Positions 5,197-5,948 of a stretch of DNA of 5,948 bases are shown here, piece by piece. A model generated the notes under the pieces. That model saw nothing but the letters and a program-made list of their open reading frames with translations. It did not search any database and was not told where the DNA came from. The stretch's first letter is position 1; every line of letters begins with the position of its first letter. Source of the stretch: Bacteroidota bacterium (GTDB taxonomy: Bacteria; Bacteroidota; Bacteroidia; Chitinophagales; Chitinophagaceae); NCBI GenBank assembly GCA_028875955.1, contig JAGWTX010000165.1, positions 1 through 5,948 of the forward strand, written 5' to 3'. The position numbers were made by a program, and so were the translations under genes.

Positions 5197-5619
5197 ATGA
5201 ATAAGAATGCTGCTTTCCTTATGATTTCTGTATCATTTGGTTTTTTATCATGCTCATCTAAGCCAAACATAGAGACTCGAGTTAAAAAATTTATGAAAGA
5301 CTCAGTCGTAAATACTTTTAACGATCCATCTTCATATGAATTTGTTTCTATGACCGTAGACACATTCAAATTGAAAGATTATATATCAAATACCAGATTA
5401 ATATATGGCGATACAACACATTTTGATAGTATTAAAGCGAAAAATGAGTTGGCTAGAGCTGCCGAACTTGAAAAGCGAAATATTGATAGTATTATAAATT
5501 ATCAGATAAAGGTAAAGTATAGAGGTAAAAATGCTATGGGAGCTCTTACACTAAACGAAATAAATTTAATCTTCGATCCGTTAACCGATAAATTAGTAAA
5601 ATCTGAATTTGATAATTAA
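5197..5619 (+). CDS. Predicted small lipoprotein of unknown function
   Basis: This 140-residue protein starts with a short Lys-containing N-terminus and a hydrophobic signal segment (residues 5-17) ending in GFLSC. Cys19 is the likely lipidated residue of a signal peptidase II site. The following SSKPN has no acidic surface-export signal, so a periplasm-facing membrane anchor is more likely (inference). The mature part is polar. It contains NDPSSYEFVSM (42-52), a charged, probably helical stretch around 78-96, and then a beta-like YQIKVKYRGKNAMGALTL (residues 101-118). I loosely recall small Bacteroidota lipoproteins with similar DPxSYEF and KYRxKN motifs but cannot name a family. The gene is far more AT-rich than mnmE (sample lines 27-33% GC). 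It is followed after 9 bp by another small gene, suggesting one transcript. The start is the only ATG that gives a complete signal peptide. Confidence 0.8.
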   Translation: MNKNAAFLMISVSFGFLSCSSKPNIETRVKKFMKDSVVNTFNDPSSYEFVSMTVDTFKLKDYISNTRLIYGDTTHFDSIKAKNELARAAELEKRNIDSIINYQIKVKYRGKNAMGALTLNEINLIFDPLTDKLVKSEFDN

Positions 5620-5628
5620 AGTCTTTAT

Positions 5629-5922
5629 ATGTTTAACTTTTTTAAGAAAAAGAATATTCCCAAAAAGGAAGAGCAAGAGGCTCACTCCATTAAAATTATG
5701 TATTCATATGACTGGAAGGATGATATTCCGGAAAATGAAAGAGATACGCCGGAGCACCCTTGTAGACCTTTTTGTAAAAAATTATTGGAATTGTCAAAGG
5801 ATAGATTGTTTTCAAGACAGGATATAAACGCTATCTCAATTCGTGTTGGATATTCTGTTTGGGAACTGAAAGGTGGTGAAGATTGTAGACATCAATGGGT
5901 CAGTCATTTTGTAAAAAAGTAG
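5629..5922 (+). CDS. Small Cys/His-motif protein of unknown function
   Basis: This is a 97-residue soluble-looking protein with no signal peptide or membrane segment. A basic N-terminus (MFNFFKKKNIPKK) leads to a charged middle. Then come PEHPCRPFC (41-49), LFSRQDINAIS (60-70), GYSVWEL (74-80) and GGEDCRHQWVSH (82-93). His43, Cys45, Cys49, Cys86, His88 and His93 could bind a metal (inference). The layout RPFC, 'YSRxDI', then GGxxCRHxW resembles, from memory, the C-terminal tail of phage head-morphogenesis (Mu gpF-like) proteins in Bacteroidota prophages, here as a stand-alone small gene. No other phage gene is visible, so that link is weak. It begins 9 bp after the lipoprotein stop, without a clear Shine-Dalgarno sequence, and shares its AT-rich composition. 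No terminator is visible before the window ends. Confidence 0.75.
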   Translation: MFNFFKKKNIPKKEEQEAHSIKIMYSYDWKDDIPENERDTPEHPCRPFCKKLLELSKDRLFSRQDINAISIRVGYSVWELKGGEDCRHQWVSHFVKK

Positions 5923-5948
5923 GTTTAAATAAACTGAAACCATCTCAT

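Noticed and set aside
5923..5948. Terminator after the last gene
   Set aside because: Only a 5-bp GGTTT/AAACC pairing is seen, with no T-run before the window ends.

Overview
The window looks like a chromosomal piece of a Bacteroidota genome, most likely the Chitinophagaceae or a close relative. The evidence is the paired ExbD proteins, TonB proteins with the N-terminal GRNKEYGAYDLRK-type motif common in that phylum, a lack of strong Shine-Dalgarno sequences, a TAnnTTTG-type promoter match before mnmE, and intergenic hairpin repeats of a kind I associate with these genomes. The assignment rests on recognised sequence features, not on a search.

Region 1 (4-2118) is the downstream part of a Ton energy-transduction operon: exbD-like 1, exbD-like 2 and tonB-like 1, all on the + strand with gaps of 33 and 54 bp. 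A MotA/TolQ/ExbB proton-channel gene probably lies just upstream, outside the window. The operon ends at a strong intrinsic terminator (2144-2176). Together such proteins would use the proton motive force at the inner membrane to energise TonB-dependent outer-membrane receptors.

Region 2 (2119-3420) holds a second, closely related tonB-like gene (2387-3205) beyond the terminator. The gaps on both sides carry short heptanucleotide arrays (CCCCAAA/TTTGGGG type). The arrays at 3210-3240 and 3343-3376 face each other and form a perfect 27-bp inverted repeat. A degenerate second heptamer array (GTRGTNN) follows the first.

Region 3 (3421-4803) is a complete mnmE (trmE) gene for the tRNA wobble-uridine modification GTPase, with every G motif and the C-terminal CIGK.

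Region 4 (4804-5196) is 393 bp with no credible gene. It holds a Bacteroidota-type hairpin repeat, a 10-bp tandem repeat, an 18-bp perfect palindrome and four spaced GATAC motifs.

Region 5 (5197-5922) is clearly more AT-rich (sample lines about 27-33% GC, against about 47-58% in sample lines of mnmE). It encodes a small predicted lipoprotein and, 9 bp later, a 97-residue protein with a conserved-looking Cys/His pattern. Both are of unknown function and look like accessory or transferred DNA. I did not find a clear new defence or mobile system. The best leads are the facing heptamer arrays around the duplicated tonB and the small AT-rich gene pair.
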